Origin: Armatimonadota bacterium
GTDB lineage: Bacteria; Armatimonadota; UBA5829; JAUSEB01
Length of the DNA: 61,303 nt
Direction: 5' to 3'
NCBI GenBank assembly: GCA_030649165.1
Contig: JAUSGG010000243.1
Coordinates: forward strand, 1 to 61,303
The position numbers and the translations under genes were made by a program. Below are positions 8,904 through 17,825 of this stretch, one piece after another; the first letter of the stretch is position 1, and each line of letters begins with the position of its first letter. Under the pieces are notes generated by a model. The model did not search any database. It saw nothing but the letters and a program-made list of their open reading frames with translations, and was not told the origin of the DNA.

Positions 8904-11900
8904 ATGCGCTATTACAGAGACCTGTCGATTCAGAGAAAACTAAGCGCCTTGACCATGATCACGAGCTGCCTGTCCCTGTTGCTGGCCTGCGCGGCATTCC
9001 TCACGTACGAGTTCGTGACGTTCCGCGACGCCACAGTCAGAAACCTTACGAGTCTTGCGGAAATCGTCGGGTCGAACAGCACCGCCGCTGTGGCGTTCAA
9101 TGATCGAACGACAGCCGAAGAGATACTGTCTGCTCTGAAGGACGAGAAACACGTAGTTTCCGCGTGCATCTACGACGCGCAGGGACACGTTTTTGCGCGG
9201 TACGTCCGAGTCGGCGTCACAACCGCTCGACTGCCGGATTCCCCTGACAAGCCCGGCTACAGGTTCGAGGGCGGATATCTGCATCTGTTCCGAAGCGTGG
9301 AGACAGACGGCGACTCGTGCATGGTCTACCTTCAGTATGACCTGCAGGACATGAAAGCCCGCCTCAAACGGTACGTTTGGATTCTGGCCGCGGTCGGCCT
9401 AGCGTCTTCCCTGCTTGCATTTGCCCTGTCTTCGAAGCTGCAGCGGGTGATATCAGAGCCGATCCTGCACCTTGTCCGTACGGCGAAAGTTGTCTCGGAC
9501 GAGAAGAACTACGATGTCAGGGCCGTGAAGCACGGCGATGACGAAGTCGGCCTGCTGATCGACACGTTTAACGATATGCTGGAGCAGATACGCGAGCGCG
9601 ACGCAGCCCTGCAGGACTCGCGCGACAACCTGGAGAAACGGGTCAAACTGCGGACTAAGGAACTTCAGCAGGAGGTGGCCGACCGCAAGCGCGCGGAGAA
9701 AAACCTCGAACAGTCGCTGTCCATACTGAAAGCCACCATCGAGTCCACGGCGGATGGTATCCTCGTCGTCGGGCGTGACGGCAATATCCTCACCTACAAT
9801 AATAAACTTACCGAGATGTGGGCAATACCGGAGGAGGCCATGCAGGCCCAGCAAGACGCGAGGGTCCTGCCGATACCTCTACCCCCGCTGAAGGATCCCA
9901 AATCGTTCGCAAAAAGGGTTGAGGAGCTTTATGCGAGTCCGGATGAGGAAAGCTATGATGTTGTCGATTTCAAAGACGGCAGGGCTTTCGAATGGTACTC
10001 ACAGCCATATCGCATGGGCGGGAAGACAGTCGGCCGCGTCTGGAGCTTCAGAGACATAACCGAGAGGAAACGGGCGGACGAGCGCCTTACGAAGCTGAAC
10101 CAGTGCTTCCTGAGCTTCGGCCCGGATCCCAACGAGAACATCAACCGGCTGACGGCTTTGTGCGGAGAGCTGATGGCCGCCGGTTGCGTAATCTACCAAC
10201 GCGCGCATGGTGATGCGGTCCGGACCGTAGGATCCTGGAATGCGCCTCCGGATCTTCCGGAGGTTATCGAATGGGGCAATCGCGTGTCGTGCCTCCGCGC
10301 CAATAGCGCTGGAGACGAGCCATTCGTCACGAAGAACTTGTCCGACGTCACGTGCGCGGCCGGCGTCTCAGCGTTCGGCTTTGAGACGTGCGTCGCGCAA
10401 GTCGTGAAAGCCCAGGGTGGTTCCGTAGGGTTAATATCCGTGTTGTACGCTAAGGACTTCACCCCCAGCGCCAAAGACAAGAAACTGCTGGGAATCGCAG
10501 CCGCGGCCATCGGTGTGGAGGAAGGTCGCCTGAAAGCTCAGATAGAGCTCAACCATGCAAAGGAAGCCGCTGAGGCCGCTAACCTGGCCAAGAGTGAGTT
10601 CCTCGCAAACATGAGCCACGAGATCAGAACTCCCATGAACGGTGTTATAGGCATGACCGAATTGGCCCTCGATACGGACCTGACGCCCGAACAGAGAGAT
10701 TACCTCGAGTCCGTTCAGACGTCGGCCGATTCACTCCTGGCGGTCATTAACGACATACTCGATTTCTCCAAGATCGAAGCCAGGAAGTTCGAACTCGACA
10801 ATCACGACTTCGACCTGAGAGATGTTGTCGGCGAAACCGTCGGCGCCTTGGCTCTGCGAGCGCACGAAAAGGGCTTGGAACTCGCCTATCGCATTGCGCC
10901 GGACGTGCCGGACGCGCTGATCGGTGACGCGAGACGCCTCGGCCAGATACTGCTCAACCTGGTCGGCAACGCGATCAAGTTTACCGAGGTCGGAGAGGTC
11001 GTCGTCTCTGTTGACAAGGAATCCGAGTCAAAGGACAGGATAGGTCTCCGGTTCACGGTTACCGACACAGGGATCGGGATTTCGGCGGACAAGCGGAGAA
11101 TGATCTTCGAAGCGTTCTCCCAAGCGGACGGATCCACAACGCGCAGATACGGAGGCACCGGCCTCGGTCTGACCATCTCCTCGCAATTGGCCCACATGAT
11201 GGGTGGACGAATTTGGGTGGACAGCGAGGTCGGCAAAGGGAGCGCATTCCATTTCACAGCTCTTTTCCGCAAGCAGGGCCGACACCAAAGTCCGCCTGCC
11301 GAACTGCCGGATCTGACGGGCTTGACCGCGCTGGTTGTCGACGATAACGCCACTAACCGCCGCATCCTGGAGGAAACTCTTATCAGTTGGCGCATGGCGC
11401 CGCGCGTGGTGGAAAGCGCCGGGGACGCGCTCGTCGCCTTGAGCGACGCGCAAGAGACGGGCAACCCTTACGCGCTCGTGCTGCTGGACGCGCACATGCC
11501 GGAAATGGACGGCTTCGAGCTGGCTGAGAAGATAAAGGAAAGCCCGGAGCTTTCCGGGACGACCGTCATAATGCTGACTTCGGCCGGGCAGTACGGCGAT
11601 TCCCGCCGATGCGAAGACCTCGGTATTGCCACACGATTGGTCAAACCTGTCCGGCAGTCCGAGTTGCTGGATGCGATCCTGACCGTCCTTACCGGTTCCA
11701 AACAACGCGCCGCCGCGTCATCCGGACCCGTTTTCGAACAGAAAGACCGTCTGCGGGCGCTGCTTGCGGAGGACAACCCTGTCAATCAGAAGTTGGCTGT
11801 GACGGTCCTGCGGAAGTTCAACCACTGTGTTACGGTTGTGGACAATGGAAAACAGGCCTTGGCCGAACTCGACAAGCATGAGTTCGACGTCGTGCTGATG

Positions 11901-12494
11901 GACCTTCAAATGCCCGAGATGGATGGTTTCGAGACGACCGCCGCTATCCGCGAGAAAGAAAAACGGACGGGCGAGCATATACCGATAGTGGCGCTCACGG
12001 CTCACGCAGTCAAAGGAGACATGGAGCGCTGCCTCGCGGCCGGAATGGACGGGTACATCTCTAAGCCTATACAGGCAAGGGACCTTCAGAGCGCTTTGGA
12101 GAACGCCGTGACGACAACCCGAGGCGCGCGCGCAAGCAGGGCGGTCGAGAAACCCTTCGACTTTGGGCCTGCCCTCCAGCGTGTGGATGGAGATAGGGAA
12201 CTGCTGATCGAGCTTTTGGACATCTTCTTCAAAGACTTTCCGAACCTGTTCGACAGGATAAGGGAGAGCATCACGAACGGCAACACCGGGGAGCTTCAGC
12301 GCGCTGCTCATACGCTCAAGGGCGCTGTGGGCACCTTCTCGGCGCGCGACTTTTTCGACGCGGCGTCGGCGCTCGAACAAGCGGGCCGTAAGGGAGATTT
12401 GGTGTCTGCTCCGCGCTTATGTGACACGATCGAAAGAGAGGCGGATCGCCTGAGACAAGCTGTGGCGACGCTGACTATGGGGGAGGCGGCATGA
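8904..12494 (+). CDS. CHASE8-HAMP-PAS-GAF hybrid histidine kinase with two REC domains and HPt
   Basis: A 1196-residue hybrid sensor kinase. Membrane helices at ~15-33 and ~157-175 flank a CHASE8-like periplasmic domain. Then come HAMP (~178-232), a coiled coil, PAS (~265-385), a GAF-like domain (~395-545), HisKA with phospho-accepting H572 (NMSHEIRTP), and HATPase_c (~670-795, N box [11 protein letters not shown]). Two receiver domains have D862 ([11 protein letters not shown]) and D1000 ([11 protein letters not shown]), and a C-terminal HPt has H1136 ([10 protein letters not shown]). The full internal phosphorelay is intact. Its stop overlaps the start of the REC-GGDEF-EAL gene (ATGA), so that protein is the likely phosphate acceptor. 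Confidence 0.95.
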   Translation: MRYYRDLSIQRKLSALTMITSCLSLLLACAAFLTYEFVTFRDATVRNLTSLAEIVGSNSTAAVAFNDRTTAEEILSALKDEKHVVSACIYDAQGHVFARYVRVGVTTARLPDSPDKPGYRFEGGYLHLFRSVETDGDSCMVYLQYDLQDMKARLKRYVWILAAVGLASSLLAFALSSKLQRVISEPILHLVRTAKVVSDEKNYDVRAVKHGDDEVGLLIDTFNDMLEQIRERDAALQDSRDNLEKRVKLRTKELQQEVADRKRAEKNLEQSLSILKATIESTADGILVVGRDGNILTYNNKLTEMWAIPEEAMQAQQDARVLPIPLPPLKDPKSFAKRVEELYASPDEESYDVVDFKDGRAFEWYSQPYRMGGKTVGRVWSFRDITERKRADERLTKLNQCFLSFGPDPNENINRLTALCGELMAAGCVIYQRAHGDAVRTVGSWNAPPDLPEVIEWGNRVSCLRANSAGDEPFVTKNLSDVTCAAGVSAFGFETCVAQVVKAQGGSVGLISVLYAKDFTPSAKDKKLLGIAAAAIGVEEGRLKAQIELNHAKEAAEAANLAKSEFLANMSHEIRTPMNGVIGMTELALDTDLTPEQRDYLESVQTSADSLLAVINDILDFSKIEARKFELDNHDFDLRDVVGETVGALALRAHEKGLELAYRIAPDVPDALIGDARRLGQILLNLVGNAIKFTEVGEVVVSVDKESESKDRIGLRFTVTDTGIGISADKRRMIFEAFSQADGSTTRRYGGTGLGLTISSQLAHMMGGRIWVDSEVGKGSAFHFTALFRKQGRHQSPPAELPDLTGLTALVVDDNATNRRILEETLISWRMAPRVVESAGDALVALSDAQETGNPYALVLLDAHMPEMDGFELAEKIKESPELSGTTVIMLTSAGQYGDSRRCEDLGIATRLVKPVRQSELLDAILTVLTGSKQRAAASSGPVFEQKDRLRALLAEDNPVNQKLAVTVLRKFNHCVTVVDNGKQALAELDKHEFDVVLMDLQMPEMDGFETTAAIREKEKRTGEHIPIVALTAHAVKGDMERCLAAGMDGYISKPIQARDLQSALENAVTTTRGARASRAVEKPFDFGPALQRVDGDRELLIELLDIFFKDFPNLFDRIRESITNGNTGELQRAAHTLKGAVGTFSARDFFDAASALEQAGRKGDLVSAPRLCDTIEREADRLRQAVATLTMGEAA

Positions 12495-14206
12495 GGGCCC
12501 TTGTCGCGGAAGACGATCCCATCTCCCGACGATTGCTTGAGGCAATGCTCGTCAAGTGGGGCTATGAGCTCATCGTCGCCTCCAGCGGAGAGGAAGCCTG
12601 GCGGCTGCTCCAAGAGGAAGACGCCCCGAGGCTCGTGATACTTGACTGGATGATGCCCGGGATGGATGGCGTCCAGATATGCAGGGAGATACGAAAACAG
12701 GAGGGCCGTCCTTACACGTACATAGTCCTGCTGACCGCGAAGAATGAGAAGCAGGACGCGGTCGAAGGGCTGCACGCGGGCGCTGACGATTATGTGGCGA
12801 AGCCTTTCAACCCGCAGGAGCTGAAGGTGCGTCTGCGCGCGGGCAAGCGGGTCTTGGACCTGCAGTCCGAGCTTTTGGCCGCAAGAGCCGAACTGCAGGA
12901 GCGGGCCACGCACGATTCGCTCACGGGCCTGCCAAATCGTCTACTTTTCGCGGACCGTTTGAACCAGTGCCTGGCAGCCGCGCGGCGCAGAAAAGATTTG
13001 CTTGCCGTTATGTTCCTCGATCTGGACCGTTTCAAGCTCATAAACGATACGCTGGGCCACAACGCGGGCGACCAATTGCTGCGCAAAGTGGCGGACCGGC
13101 TGAAGACCTGTCTCAGAGAAGGCGACACACTGGCAAGGATGGGCGGAGATGAATTCACCATTACCCTCGCGGACATGCAATCGGAACGCGACGCCGTCGC
13201 CGTCGCCCAGAGGGCGCTGGACGCCCTTACCGACCAGTTCCTGATTGCAGGACACGAGTTGTTCATTTCCACCAGCATCGGAATAAGTCTCTTCCCCGCG
13301 CACGGCTCCGACGTAGAAACGCTGGTGAAGAACGCCGACGCCGCAATGTACCGAGCCAAAGAGCAGGGGCGCAACTGCTATAAGGTGTTTTCAGGTTCTC
13401 TCAACGTGGACGCCACGGCCAGGGTGCGGCTGGAGAGCGGCCTGCGGAAAGCCATTGACAAAGACCAGCTCGTTCTCCATTACCAGCCGCGCGTTGACAT
13501 CCGCTCCGGACGAATCACCGGTGGCGAGGCTCTGGTCCGCTGGCAGCACCCGGAACTGGGATTGCTTCCGCCGGACCAGTTCATCCCCGTGGCTGAGGAA
13601 ACCGGGCTGATAGTAGGACTCACGGAGTGGGTGCTTCGCACCGCATGCGACCAGAATATGGCGTGGCAGCGGGCAGGCCACCCGATAATGGACGTGGCGG
13701 TCAACGTGTCTGCGCGCCATTTCCAGAATGCAAGCCTTCTGACCGCGGTGGAAAACGCGCTCCATTCGTCGGGACTCGCGGCCGAATGCCTCTGTCTCGA
13801 ACTTACGGAAAACGCTCTCACTCTGAATCCCGAAGCGGCCGCCGGAGTTCTGCGCGACCTGAAGAGTATGGGCGTTCGGTTGGCAATCGACGATTTCGGC
13901 GCAGGGCGCGCTTCGCTTAACTATCTGAAACGGTTCCCGGTTGACGTCGTGAAGATCGACCGCTCCTTCGTCCGAGACCTCACAACCGATCCGAACGACG
14001 CGGCGATCGCCGGAGCGGTAGTGGCTATGGCCCACAGTCTTAAGCTCAAGGTCGTTGCGGAGGGTGTTGAGACCCTGGAGCAACTCGATTTCCTTCGTTC
14101 CCTGAACTGTGACGAAATGCAGGGCTACTTCGTCAGCAGGCCGGTCCGGCCCGCCGCCTTCGCCGATCTCCTGATGGAGCCTGTCGCAGCGGTCATAGGG
14201 TCATAG
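12491..14206 (+). CDS. Response regulator with REC-GGDEF-EAL output
   Basis: A 571-residue cytoplasmic regulator. The REC domain has phospho-acceptor D52 in [15 protein letters not shown] at 218-222 carries an RxxD I-site (REGD), and the EAL domain has E346 (EALVRW), [28 protein letters not shown] and EGVET. Both cyclic-di-GMP domains look catalytically complete. It is translationally coupled to the hybrid kinase (4-bp overlap) and is the output of the TonB/YfiR/CHASE8 system. The last residues (VIGS) and the TAG stop lie inside the low-complexity repeat at 14192-14262. Confidence 0.95.
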   Translation: MRALVAEDDPISRRLLEAMLVKWGYELIVASSGEEAWRLLQEEDAPRLVILDWMMPGMDGVQICREIRKQEGRPYTYIVLLTAKNEKQDAVEGLHAGADDYVAKPFNPQELKVRLRAGKRVLDLQSELLAARAELQERATHDSLTGLPNRLLFADRLNQCLAAARRRKDLLAVMFLDLDRFKLINDTLGHNAGDQLLRKVADRLKTCLREGDTLARMGGDEFTITLADMQSERDAVAVAQRALDALTDQFLIAGHELFISTSIGISLFPAHGSDVETLVKNADAAMYRAKEQGRNCYKVFSGSLNVDATARVRLESGLRKAIDKDQLVLHYQPRVDIRSGRITGGEALVRWQHPELGLLPPDQFIPVAEETGLIVGLTEWVLRTACDQNMAWQRAGHPIMDVAVNVSARHFQNASLLTAVENALHSSGLAAECLCLELTENALTLNPEAAAGVLRDLKSMGVRLAIDDFGAGRASLNYLKRFPVDVVKIDRSFVRDLTTDPNDAAIAGAVVAMAHSLKLKVVAEGVETLEQLDFLRSLNCDEMQGYFVSRPVRPAAFADLLMEPVAAVIGS

Positions 14207-14262
14207 GTCTTAGGGTGAGGCCCTTAGAACCCTTAGAACCTTAGAACCCTATAACCCCAACA
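14192..14262. repeat. Convergent inverted repeat containing both flanking stop codons
   Basis: Plus strand reads ATAGGGTCATAGGTCTTAGGG, then GCCC, then TTAGAACCC words ending CCCTATAACCCC. The two halves are degenerate inverses. The TAG of the plus-strand gene (14204-14206) and the TAG of the minus-strand gene (14249-14251) both lie inside the arms. It could act as a bidirectional terminator-like structure. Confidence 0.8.
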
Positions 14263-15058
14263 CCAGACACTTCGCCGCGCCGCCAGCTTTGATGTACTCA
14301 CTGAAGCCGAGCGCCCGGACGTCGTATCCGCGTCTCTCCAAATCACCCCGCAGAATCGGGCAGCCCGCCGCCGTAATCACAGTCTTTCCGACCACGACTG
14401 CATTGCAGCAGAACCGTTCGGCTTCCTCGTCGGACACGGCGATTATCCGTGGAAAGCGATCGTGAAGGACCTGCCGGGAATACTCGTCGAAGGCATCCGG
14501 GTAGACTATGGCCGAATCCTCCTCCAAGGGATGGAAGCAGGTGTCGAGGTGGTAGTACCTTGGGTCGATCAGCCGGAGCGGCAGCGTCTCCTGCCCGAGC
14601 AGACCCGAAAGGCGCTCGTGCGCCCTTGCATCAGATCGGAAGTAGTATCCCACGAACCACGTATCGCCCGACCGCAGAGCGTCGCCTTCCCCCTCGAAGA
14701 AGATATCCTCGGGCAACCGTTCTACCTGATACCCCCGGTCCGCGAACCATCGCTCGTAATGCGGCGTTTCCCCGCGCCTCTGAGGCGGACGGAATCTTGA
14801 GGCGATGAAGCGCTTGCCCACGACTAATCCGGCGTTCGCCGCGAAAACCATGTCCGGCAAACCAGGCCGCGGCTCGATCACGTTCACCGTCACGCCCGGA
14901 AGGGAGCCGAGCGCACCCGCCAAAGCGTTCCACTGGGCGCGCGCAACCTCTCTTGTAGCGTTGCGCCGCACGTCCATCCACGGGTTGATCTCGTATTCAA
15001 CACCGTAGTAGTCCGGAGGACACATCAGAAAACTCGGCAATTGACGTTCACCGTTCAC
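14249..15058 (-). CDS. Arginine dihydrolase-like guanidino-group-modifying enzyme (ArgZ/AgrE N-domain type)
   Basis: About 269 residues of the amidinotransferase/arginine deiminase superfamily. Visible are FLMCPPDYYGVEYEINPWMD, the active-site loop LPDMVFAANAG with N75, EGEGDAL, the catalytic-type His in YYHLDTCFHPL, and the C-terminal Cys in GGAAKCLVLGL. The N-terminus matches the arginine dihydrolase domain of cyanobacterial ArgZ/AgrE, which converts arginine to ornithine, CO2 and ammonia, more than dimethylargininase. It follows a LOR/SDH ornithine cyclodeaminase gene by 10 bp, supporting arginine catabolism. The longest frame starts at a GTG that lies within a GTGAACG repeat; M12 or an earlier TTG are alternatives. 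The stop also falls in a repeat. Confidence 0.8.
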   Translation of the reverse strand: MNGERQLPSFLMCPPDYYGVEYEINPWMDVRRNATREVARAQWNALAGALGSLPGVTVNVIEPRPGLPDMVFAANAGLVVGKRFIASRFRPPQRRGETPHYERWFADRGYQVERLPEDIFFEGEGDALRSGDTWFVGYYFRSDARAHERLSGLLGQETLPLRLIDPRYYHLDTCFHPLEEDSAIVYPDAFDEYSRQVLHDRFPRIIAVSDEEAERFCCNAVVVGKTVITAAGCPILRGDLERRGYDVRALGFSEYIKAGGAAKCLVLGL

Positions 15059-15090
15059 CGTTCACTGTTCACCGCTCACTGGTCACTTTC
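15046..15090. repeat. GTGAACG tandem-like repeat at a gene junction
   Basis: On the minus strand five degenerate copies of AGTGAACGGTGAAC-type units span the junction. They supply the last codons and stop (AGTGAGCGGTGA) of the LOR/SDH gene and the apparent GTG start of the downstream gene. Confidence 0.8.
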
Positions 15091-16307
15091 CCCGCCGCCA
15101 GCCGCCGCAGCTCTTGCTCCAACTCCACCAGGAAAAGACCGACGTCGGTAACCACACCCATCGCCTGAGTCGTGCCGCGGTCTATCAGCTTTGTCACCAC
15201 GGCGGGATCGATATCCACGCAAGCCACCTTCACTCTGGCCGGGAGCAGATTCCCGGTCGCGATGGAGTGCAGCACAGTCGCGGCCATCAGGGCAAAGCCC
15301 ACCCCCTTCAGTTTGCGTCGCATCTCCTCCTGCGCCCGCGGCGTGTCGGTTATGACCTCAGGAAGCGGACCGTCATCGCGGATAGACCCCGCAAGCACGA
15401 ACGGAACGCCCGCCTCCACACACGCGTGCATGATCCCGCTTTTCAAGACGCCCTGTTCGACCGCCTGCCTGATCCCGCCGAGCTTCCGTATTGTGTTGAC
15501 CGCTCTCAGGTGATGCTCGTGACCGTGAGCCGACGACCTGCCTTCCTTCACACTGACGCCGAGCGACGTGCCGAACAGCGCGCTCTCGATGTCGTGCAGC
15601 GGCAGCGCGTTTCCGGCGAACAAGACGTCTATGCGGCCATCCTCTATCATACGCTCCACGCACGGCCCGGCGCCGGAATGGATGATGGCGGGACCACCCA
15701 CGAGCAGGACCTTCTCCCCTCTGCTCTTGGTCTCGACCATAGCGCGAGCGATCTCCTGCACGATCAGTCCCTTTGGCCGTTCAGCGGAAACCTCGCTCGT
15801 CATGAATTCGAAGGCCCCGGGGACCTCCTTGCGCTCGGGCGGCTCGACCCTGACACCTCTGTGTCCGACTACGACTATCTGTCCCGCAAGCACGAGGTTC
15901 ATCGGCACGGTCTTCGCCACGCCGTCCTCGACGACGATGCCACAGTCCATCTCGATGTCCTGCACGGGAGTCCATCGCCCCGCGATCCGGACTTCCGTGG
16001 ACAGGTTCGTGGTGCAGTAGAAATCATCCGGGAGAATGCCGTCGCGCGGCGCGGGAGCGAGCTCGGCGTCCCACTGCCAGACGCGAGAAGCGCCGTCCTT
16101 CTCGACAAACGCCAGGATATCCTCCAAGGTCTGCTCGGAATCCGCGCTGACGCGGATCCGCGCATAGCTTGGCTCGGGCCTGGTCTTGCCGATGTCTATC
16201 TCCTCGATCTCGAACTGCCCGCCCTGAGCCAGAATATCGTCCAGCACACGCGGCAGGCTGAGCGAGTCGATAATGTGACCCTTGAGTTCGATAAGCTCGG
16301 AAGCCAT
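15069..16307 (-). CDS. LOR/SDH-family ornithine cyclodeaminase
   Basis: 412 residues of the LOR/SDH (TIGR00300-like) family, the C-terminal domain type of cyanobacterial AgrE/ArgE, which turns ornithine into proline and ammonia. Diagnostic stretches include the N-terminal LKGHIIDSLSLPRVLDDI, CTTNLSTEVRI, VLLVGGPAIIHSGAG, DVLFAGNALPLHDIESALFGTSLG, VLAGSIRDDGPLPEVITD and VKVACVDIDPAVVTKLIDRGT. I start at ATG 16305-16307 (GAGGGA upstream); the open frame extends 35 codons further without family resemblance. It shares an operon with the arginine dihydrolase-like gene, so together they could take arginine to proline via ornithine. A TATAAT box on the minus strand lies about 30 nt upstream of the start, with no good -35. 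Confidence 0.85.
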   Translation of the reverse strand: MASELIELKGHIIDSLSLPRVLDDILAQGGQFEIEEIDIGKTRPEPSYARIRVSADSEQTLEDILAFVEKDGASRVWQWDAELAPAPRDGILPDDFYCTTNLSTEVRIAGRWTPVQDIEMDCGIVVEDGVAKTVPMNLVLAGQIVVVGHRGVRVEPPERKEVPGAFEFMTSEVSAERPKGLIVQEIARAMVETKSRGEKVLLVGGPAIIHSGAGPCVERMIEDGRIDVLFAGNALPLHDIESALFGTSLGVSVKEGRSSAHGHEHHLRAVNTIRKLGGIRQAVEQGVLKSGIMHACVEAGVPFVLAGSIRDDGPLPEVITDTPRAQEEMRRKLKGVGFALMAATVLHSIATGNLLPARVKVACVDIDPAVVTKLIDRGTTQAMGVVTDVGLFLVELEQELRRLAAGKVTSER

Positions 16308-16487
16308 GCGTGTTCCCTCGCTGCAAATCGCTCTATTATATTGATACCCAAAGAAGCGGGCAGACGTATCGCGAAAACAGGGATTACGAAAGGATGAAAA
16401 GCTCCTTACCACAGATGTGACGAGGACGGGATAACGGGTGTTGCGTGATGCGTGAGGGCCGTGCCGCGCTTGGCGTTCTCGTCTTCT

Positions 16488-17579
16488 TCAGTCCGGTTCG
16501 CTGACGCGCCTTTCCGCGGATTCGAGGATGCGTGGGTTGATTGTCACGCCCCAGCCGGGGCCGTCGGGGATTTGGACCTTGCCATCCTTCGCCTGTAGCG
16601 CCGGCGAGAATAGCCCCTCGGTCCAGTCGTTCTCTTCGATGGTAAACTCAAGGTAAGGTCCGGCATTTGGGATGGCGCCGAGCATGTGCAGGGCGAAGAC
16701 GGTTACCATTGACCTGTTTGCTGAGTGCGGTACGCAGGGCATACCGGCCTCGGCAGCCATTTGCGCCACGCGCAGGGCCCTGGTGAGACCTCCGACGTAG
16801 CAAACGTCCGGTTGGACGATGTCGACCGCGCGCATCGCGATCATCCGCCGCCACTGCGCCAGGTCCGTGTCCTGCTCGCCTCCGGCGACGGGGACTTCCA
16901 GCGCCGCGGCCACTTCGGCGGTCCACTCCAACTCCCAATATGGGCAGGGCTCTTCGAAGTGGCAGACGTTCTGTTCCTGCAGGAGCCGGCCGACCTCGAT
17001 CGCGCGTTGCGGGGTGTAGCAACTATTGGCGTCTACGAGCAGGGACACATCGCCACCTATAGCGCTCCGCACCGCCGGCACGAGCGCCTCCGTCCGTCCC
17101 GCCCATTCGTCTTCGTCGTGGCCGCAGACCTTCCCGATGCGGATTTTGAACGCGGGGTAGCCGTGGCTGTCTCTAAGCAGAGCGAGTCGAGCCGCCTCGT
17201 CCTCGGGGGCAATGTCCCGTCGCATACTCGATCCGTACGCCGGAAACGGCCTCGGGCTGCCGCCCAGCAATTCGCAAACACTCTTTCCCTCCAGCCTGCC
17301 CCGGAGGTCCCACAGAGCCGTGTCCAGCCCTCCTACCGCCCGGCAAACGTAGGAGCCGGGGAATTTGTACTCGCGCTCGACGCAGAGGTCGACAAGCCCC
17401 GCGATGTCGCTCACATCGCGGCCCAAGACGTGCGGGGCTACCTGACGGTGGACTACGGCGCTGGTGATATCCGCGTTGAACGGGGCGGTTTGACCGATTC
17501 CCTCAGCGCCGTCGTCAGTCCGCACGCGGAGGAGGCACACGTGGCCAAGAGTGAAGGTTTCTATGCTTTGGATTCGCAT
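16488..17579 (-). CDS. Mandelate racemase/muconate-lactonizing (enolase superfamily) enzyme
   Basis: A 363-residue enolase-superfamily protein: N-terminal capping domain ([22 protein letters not shown]) and TIM barrel. Barrel residues are visible in order: FKIRIGK (Lys after strand 2), LLVDANSCY (metal Asp), [10 protein letters not shown] (metal Glu), VAGGEQDTD (metal Glu), [12 protein letters not shown] and [10 protein letters not shown] (His). Members abstract a proton alpha to a carboxylate, acting as acid-sugar dehydratases or epimerases. The specificity is not readable. A perfect 12-bp palindrome lies 12 nt upstream of the start. Confidence 0.88.
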   Translation of the reverse strand: MRIQSIETFTLGHVCLLRVRTDDGAEGIGQTAPFNADITSAVVHRQVAPHVLGRDVSDIAGLVDLCVEREYKFPGSYVCRAVGGLDTALWDLRGRLEGKSVCELLGGSPRPFPAYGSSMRRDIAPEDEAARLALLRDSHGYPAFKIRIGKVCGHDEDEWAGRTEALVPAVRSAIGGDVSLLVDANSCYTPQRAIEVGRLLQEQNVCHFEEPCPYWELEWTAEVAAALEVPVAGGEQDTDLAQWRRMIAMRAVDIVQPDVCYVGGLTRALRVAQMAAEAGMPCVPHSANRSMVTVFALHMLGAIPNAGPYLEFTIEENDWTEGLFSPALQAKDGKVQIPDGPGWGVTINPRILESAERRVSEPD

Positions 17580-17590
17580 GGGAAATCTAC

Positions 17591-17602
17591 GACTTATAAG
17601 TC
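17591..17602. promoter_or_regulatory. 12-bp perfect palindrome upstream of the enolase-superfamily gene
   Basis: GACTTATAAGTC, a perfect dyad, ends 12 nt before the ATG of the gene at 16488-17579 and contains TATAAG. It may be an operator overlapping a -10 box; no -35 at proper spacing is evident. Confidence 0.35.
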
Positions 17603-17782
17603 ATCCATGGCGCTGCGCACCAGCCAAGAGGATGGAAACTGGTTGCGACTTCCTGCGGGAACTGACTTCGGCGATATCCGATGACTCGGCCGTACCAGGC
17701 CGTTCCCGCAGCATAGGCTCGTTTTCGATGTAGGGATGAGGCGTGAGCGAGCGGACCAGGTTGCGCACGTTCCCGTGGCCCT

Positions 17783-17825
17783 TCACAAACCTTATAAACC
17801 TCATAAACCTGACAAACCTCTACTA
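17783..17825. repeat. AGGTTTGTC-type repeat at the 3' end of the phosphatase gene
   Basis: On the minus strand, directly after the stop at 17823, come TAGAGGTTTGTCAGGTTTAT and further AGGTTTATA/AGGTTTGTG units. Four near-copies of a 9-nt unit. Confidence 0.8.

Noticed and set aside
15114-16397. 427-codon plus-strand open frame
   Set aside because: Antisense to the well-conserved LOR/SDH gene; no recognisable domain.
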